Shown here in pieces: positions 60,910 through 64,000 of a stretch of 64,000 nt of DNA. A program made the translations under genes and the position numbers. Numbering within the stretch: position 1 is the first letter of the stretch; the number at the start of each line of letters is the position of its first letter. Source of the DNA: Polyangiaceae bacterium (GTDB lineage Bacteria; Myxococcota_A; Polyangia; Polyangiales; Polyangiaceae); contig JADJRH010000001.1 in NCBI GenBank assembly GCA_016712345.1, positions 3,038,001-3,102,000 of the forward strand. The letters are read 5' to 3'. The notes under the pieces are model-generated. The model was not told where the DNA came from. It ran no database searches and saw only the letters and a program-made list of their open reading frames with translations.

Positions 60910-62904
60910 TTACCCAAGCGGGGTGAAGGCCTTTTCGGGCACTTCATACGCGGCGGCTTCTTCTTCTGCCTGCGCCTCGCGAAGATGTTCCGCGGGCACA
61001 AGCGGTTCAATTCGCATCTGAACATCCGCCGTCGTTGCCTTCTCAAACTCGTGCAGTAGCCGCGGCGCCGCTTTTTGGATCCATGTTCGCAATTCGGGCG
61101 CGCGCAGCTCGTCGCGAAGGCGCGCCACTTCCCCGGCGCCCGCTTTTTCGGGCTCCGTTGTGGCGCAGATCAAGTCGGCGAGAAGCTCTTCGCGAACGCT
61201 GAGCGGCAGATCGGCTTCACTTTGAGCCACCCACTGGGCCGCCGTGCCGTGGGCGCCGCTGCGCGCGAGCATCATCAAACGCGCTCTGAATACGGCTCGC
61301 CCGAAGTGAGGGTACGCATTGCCCAACCCCGAAAGCTCCGCGTTTGCCTCTTCAAAACGGCCAACCGCCGACAACGCAAACGCTCGCAGCGAAAGCAGGT
61401 CGGGGTACACAATGTCCGCCGCCGTTCTGTCTTTTGGATCTTGAAGCCGTCCAAGCGCGCGCGTTGTGTACTCAAGCGTTGCCTCAAAGTTCGACGCTCT
61501 TTCGGCGCGATCCGCGAGCATCAACAGGGCTTGGGCGGCCACCACGGGCGACGGGCTTTGGGCCATTCGACCCAGGTGTTCTTCTGTCATGACGCGCGGA
61601 CCGGTGGCCGCCGCATTGCTTTTGCGCACCGCTTTTTCAGCCGAACGACGCATAAGCGCGCGCCGAATGCCCATCACTCCAAAGCCCGCGGGAATTGAAA
61701 GCGCAAACATGCCCAAGATCCACGCGACGGTTTGCGGCACTTCGTAGCGTGACGGATCAACCTGCGCGCCGACGCTTTGCACCGCCGCGCTTGAAATGCC
61801 CATTACAAGCGCAACAAAACCCGCCACGACGGCCACCGCCACCGCGCCGGCGGTTTTCCACGGAAAGGTGTAGCCCGCCTTTTTGGCCGCGGCATTGGCT
61901 CGCAACGCGTGCTCCGTTGGCCGCGCGAGCACTTCACCCGGTGCTACGGTGGCCGCCTGATCCGCGGCGCGGGGCGAGCGAACAAAGTCTGCCAGCGTGG
62001 GCGCAACGCGCGCGACCCAATCGGCCAAAGTAGGCTCATCGCGCTCGCTCGCTTTGGGTCGAGCTTCAGCGCGCCTGTACACCGACGACGAACCCGACCG
62101 CACCAATCGTTGAAAGGCGCGCACAATCGCTCGCTCGCGCGGATGGGTGTGTTCCAGCAACAAGGTGCTTTTTTCGAGCAGCAATTGCCGAAGCTCCTCG
62201 CGTTTGCCCTGCTGCTCCAAAATCATCGCCTGCGCGAGTTCTACTCTGGCAAGCGCGTCGTCCGACGGATTGCCCTGTTTCACAAAGTCGATATCAAACT
62301 GCGCCTCGGCATGTTTGCCGAGGGAGGCGTTTACGAATGCGCGCAGTGCGCGAGCGCCCTCCATTTGATACTGCACGTTTTCTTGCAGATAACCGTCGGT
62401 GGGCCGTTCAATCGCGGACGTGAGGCGCGCGAGCGCGGGTTCCATTTCTCCCATGCGAATGGCAATGATCGCGCGCTGAATGTCCACAAGGCGCAGCGCC
62501 CAGGGCTCCGCAATATGCTGCTCCAGCACATCGAGCACTTGGGATGCTTCACGCAGCCGACCGAGGCCGATCAAGTTGAACGCCGCGTTTAAAACACTCG
62601 ATGCGGCACCTCGCATCAGCCTTCGTCGCCGCCGAAAGGAGTAGGCCACAATGGCCGCGAGAAGGCCGCAGAACACGCCAGCCGCAACGGCCGGCCAAAA
62701 GACAAAGAGCATCGCGATGTACACCGACGCAAAGGCGCCGATCACGATGGGTTGCCAAAACTGTGATCGCGGCCGCTTCAGCTCAATGGCCGCTTGTTCA
62801 TGCGGCGGTCGCGGGGCCGGCTGCGCCGCTTGCGGCATCCACGGGCCTTGTGCGGAAACCCTTTGTGCTGGGATAAACGGGTTTGGCTGCGGCGGTTGTG
62901 CCAC
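60910..62904 (-). CDS. Hypothetical membrane protein with TPR-like cytosolic regions (664 aa)
   Basis: I do not recognise this protein. The N-terminal ~45 residues are Pro/Gln/Ala-rich; two membrane segments follow (about 48-86: PIVIGAFASVYIAMLFVFWP, AVAAGVFCGLLAAIVAYSF). Residues about 100-300 form helical repeats such as LGRLREASQVLDVLEQHIAE and GKHAEAQFDIDFVKQGNP, then two more membrane segments (about 350-410) and another helical region to the end. It may be a scaffold with TPR-like faces on one side of the membrane. Convergent with the deacetylase gene and about 258 bp upstream of nuoD on the same strand. Confidence 0.6.
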   Translation of the reverse strand: MAQPPQPNPFIPAQRVSAQGPWMPQAAQPAPRPPHEQAAIELKRPRSQFWQPIVIGAFASVYIAMLFVFWPAVAAGVFCGLLAAIVAYSFRRRRRLMRGAASSVLNAAFNLIGLGRLREASQVLDVLEQHIAEPWALRLVDIQRAIIAIRMGEMEPALARLTSAIERPTDGYLQENVQYQMEGARALRAFVNASLGKHAEAQFDIDFVKQGNPSDDALARVELAQAMILEQQGKREELRQLLLEKSTLLLEHTHPRERAIVRAFQRLVRSGSSSVYRRAEARPKASERDEPTLADWVARVAPTLADFVRSPRAADQAATVAPGEVLARPTEHALRANAAAKKAGYTFPWKTAGAVAVAVVAGFVALVMGISSAAVQSVGAQVDPSRYEVPQTVAWILGMFALSIPAGFGVMGIRRALMRRSAEKAVRKSNAAATGPRVMTEEHLGRMAQSPSPVVAAQALLMLADRAERASNFEATLEYTTRALGRLQDPKDRTAADIVYPDLLSLRAFALSAVGRFEEANAELSGLGNAYPHFGRAVFRARLMMLARSGAHGTAAQWVAQSEADLPLSVREELLADLICATTEPEKAGAGEVARLRDELRAPELRTWIQKAAPRLLHEFEKATTADVQMRIEPLVPAEHLREAQAEEEAAAYEVPEKAFTPLG

Positions 62905-63162
62905 GCGCGAACCTTAGCAGACCCGACAGCGACAGCTGAAACGTCACGCAACGAGCGGACGCGTTTGGATGACCTGCGACGTCCTTCACCACGGAATCAC
63001 AGAGGGGTCACGGAGTCCGTTTCAAGTCGTTGCGAATCGCTGCTCGTGGGAATGAACAAGGCCTAAGGCGTGTGCCTTGACGTTGGGAAACAACGTGTTG
63101 AGACACAAAGCCCAAAAGGGGCTCGTGGAGCGAAATAATGGCTGTGCGATGGAGTTGCCGCT
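62905..63162. other. Intergenic region with CACGGAG-type repeat
   Basis: No gene seen. Contains ACCACGGAATCACAGAG and TCACGGAGTCCG, resembling the block at 60853-60900 on the other side of the flanking gene. Possible dispersed repeat; function unknown. Confidence 0.5.
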
Positions 63163-64000
63163 TTAGCGGTCAATTTCAGGGGCGACGACGTCGAGACTGG
63201 CAATGAGAGCTACCAAGTCTGCCAAAAACAGGCCGGGGCTTTTTGCTTCAATAATGCCCATGGCGGTGAAGCTGCCTGTTCTAAAGCGAACGCGATAAGG
63301 CTCTTCAGCGCCTTTGCCGATTACGTAACAGCCCATGTCGCCTCGGGCGCTTTCCACGCGACTGTACGCTTCACAGTCGGGTTTGAGCTTTTTGGGGAGT
63401 TTGCCCAAAATGTCGTCTTCAGGGTGTTCGTCGATTTTGTCGAGCGCTTGGCGGAGAATCTTGCTCGACTCGCGGCATTCGCGAACGCGCACGTCAAACC
63501 GATCCCACGAGTCACCCACGGTGCCGTAGCGGCCGGTTCCAACGGGAATGTCAAAGTCGAGTTCAGGATACACGGAGTACGCATCGTCTTTGCGCAGATC
63601 CCATTTGACGCCGGAGGCGCGCAGATTGGGCCCGACAAGGCCCCAGTCAACCGCTTCTTCAGCGGTGATGACTGCCACGTTGGCAAGGCGCTTTACGAAG
63701 ATGTCGTTCAGCGTAATGAGCCTGTCAAACTCGACCATTGCAGGGTCAAACAGGTCGAGAAACTTGAGGCACTTGTCTCGCCAGCCCGTGGGCATATCAA
63801 ACGAAACGCCGCCGATGCGGTGATAGTTATAGGTGAGCCGCGCGCCGCACAACTCTTCAATGATGTCGTTAATGCGTTCACGCTCGCGGAGCGCCCAGGG
63901 GAAAGGCGTTGTTGCGCCGATATCCATTGCCATGGCGCCGAGCGCAATCATGTGGCTGGCAATGCGATTAAGTTCACACGAAATGACGCGGAGATACGAG
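63163..64000 (-). CDS. nuoD: NADH-quinone oxidoreductase subunit D (C-terminal part; runs off the window)
   Basis: The window contains about 278 codons; the reading frame continues past base 64000, and the sequence before the first in-window ATG reads RVISCELNRIASH, the typical NuoD motif. Further NuoD signatures: MDIGATTPFPWALRERE, YNYHRIGGVSFDMPTGW, GLVGPNLRASG, and the C-terminal SARGDMGCYVIGKG followed by RVRFRTGSF. NuoD is the 49-kDa quinone-side subunit of complex I. Other nuo genes probably lie beyond the window. Confidence 0.93.
   Translation of the reverse strand, partial: SYLRVISCELNRIASHMIALGAMAMDIGATTPFPWALRERERINDIIEELCGARLTYNYHRIGGVSFDMPTGWRDKCLKFLDLFDPAMVEFDRLITLNDIFVKRLANVAVITAEEAVDWGLVGPNLRASGVKWDLRKDDAYSVYPELDFDIPVGTGRYGTVGDSWDRFDVRVRECRESSKILRQALDKIDEHPEDDILGKLPKKLKPDCEAYSRVESARGDMGCYVIGKGAEEPYRVRFRTGSFTAMGIIEAKSPGLFLADLVALIASLDVVAPEIDR

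Overview
The window looks like a chromosomal segment of a Gram-negative bacterium of the Myxococcota/deltaproteobacterial kind. The grounds are moderately high GC by eye, several lipoproteins, a 1,280-residue cysteine-repeat lipoprotein, a Ser/Thr kinase with a long N-terminal region, a class III cyclase with an SRPBCC/zinc-ribbon front end, and the runs folP-cdaA-cdaR and tig-clpP-clpX-lon. No rRNA, complete tRNA, CRISPR array, prophage or transposase gene was seen. This assignment is inference; a 16S or marker-gene search would settle it.

Layout. 1-7.3 kb: a methyltransferase, then a leftward run with an RluA-type pseudouridine synthase, a MatB-like acyl-CoA synthetase, a coupled pair of secreted amidohydrolases, a half-size periplasmic-binding lipoprotein and a small zinc-finger protein. 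7.4-15.7 kb: a glycogen synthase, the giant cysteine-repeat lipoprotein, an unknown membrane protein and an L,D-transpeptidase split into two overlapping reading frames. 16-21 kb: a HARE-HTH/MGRD-repeat/Mrr-like fusion protein, two envelope lipoproteins and a BMP-type binding protein. 21-26 kb: a cyclic-di-AMP module (folP-cdaA-cdaR on minus, a PgpH-type HD phosphodiesterase on plus). 26-35.6 kb: an acyl-CoA dehydrogenase, an NfeD-like/flotillin/ion-channel-like operon, a cyclase, an SCP2 protein and a CoA-transferase. 35.7-40.2 kb: VapBC, an acetyltransferase, xseA and aroE. 40.4-46.4 kb: lon, clpX, clpP and tig (the protein quality-control cluster). 46.5-49.3 kb: a tiny acidic gene, parAB and an array of nested palindromes. 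49.3-64 kb: a Ser/Thr kinase, a TPR lipoprotein, glnD, a CheR-type methyltransferase, an unpartnered MlaF ATPase, a polysaccharide deacetylase, a membrane TPR-like protein and the C-terminal part of nuoD.

Two sequence-level signals stand out from ordinary gene content. First, the hexamer GTGTAC (or its complement GTACAC) occurs about 100 times by eye, roughly three times the naive expectation of about 31. At most convergent gene junctions it appears as a pair, usually 12 bp apart, that can fold into a short-loop hairpin. Second, the 431-bp gap after parB is an array of palindromes whose ends all carry CTAG. One of them folds as a three-way junction, and one arm is copied 21 kb away after another gene. 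A second pair of dispersed intergenic repeats lies at 36.5 and 40.3 kb.

Functional links: synthesis and breakdown of c-di-AMP are encoded side by side; Tig, ClpXP and Lon cover folding and degradation of new or damaged proteins; the flotillin operon suggests a membrane-microdomain assembly; the acyl-CoA synthetase, acyl-CoA dehydrogenase, SCP2 and CaiB-like genes indicate fatty-acyl-CoA metabolism.
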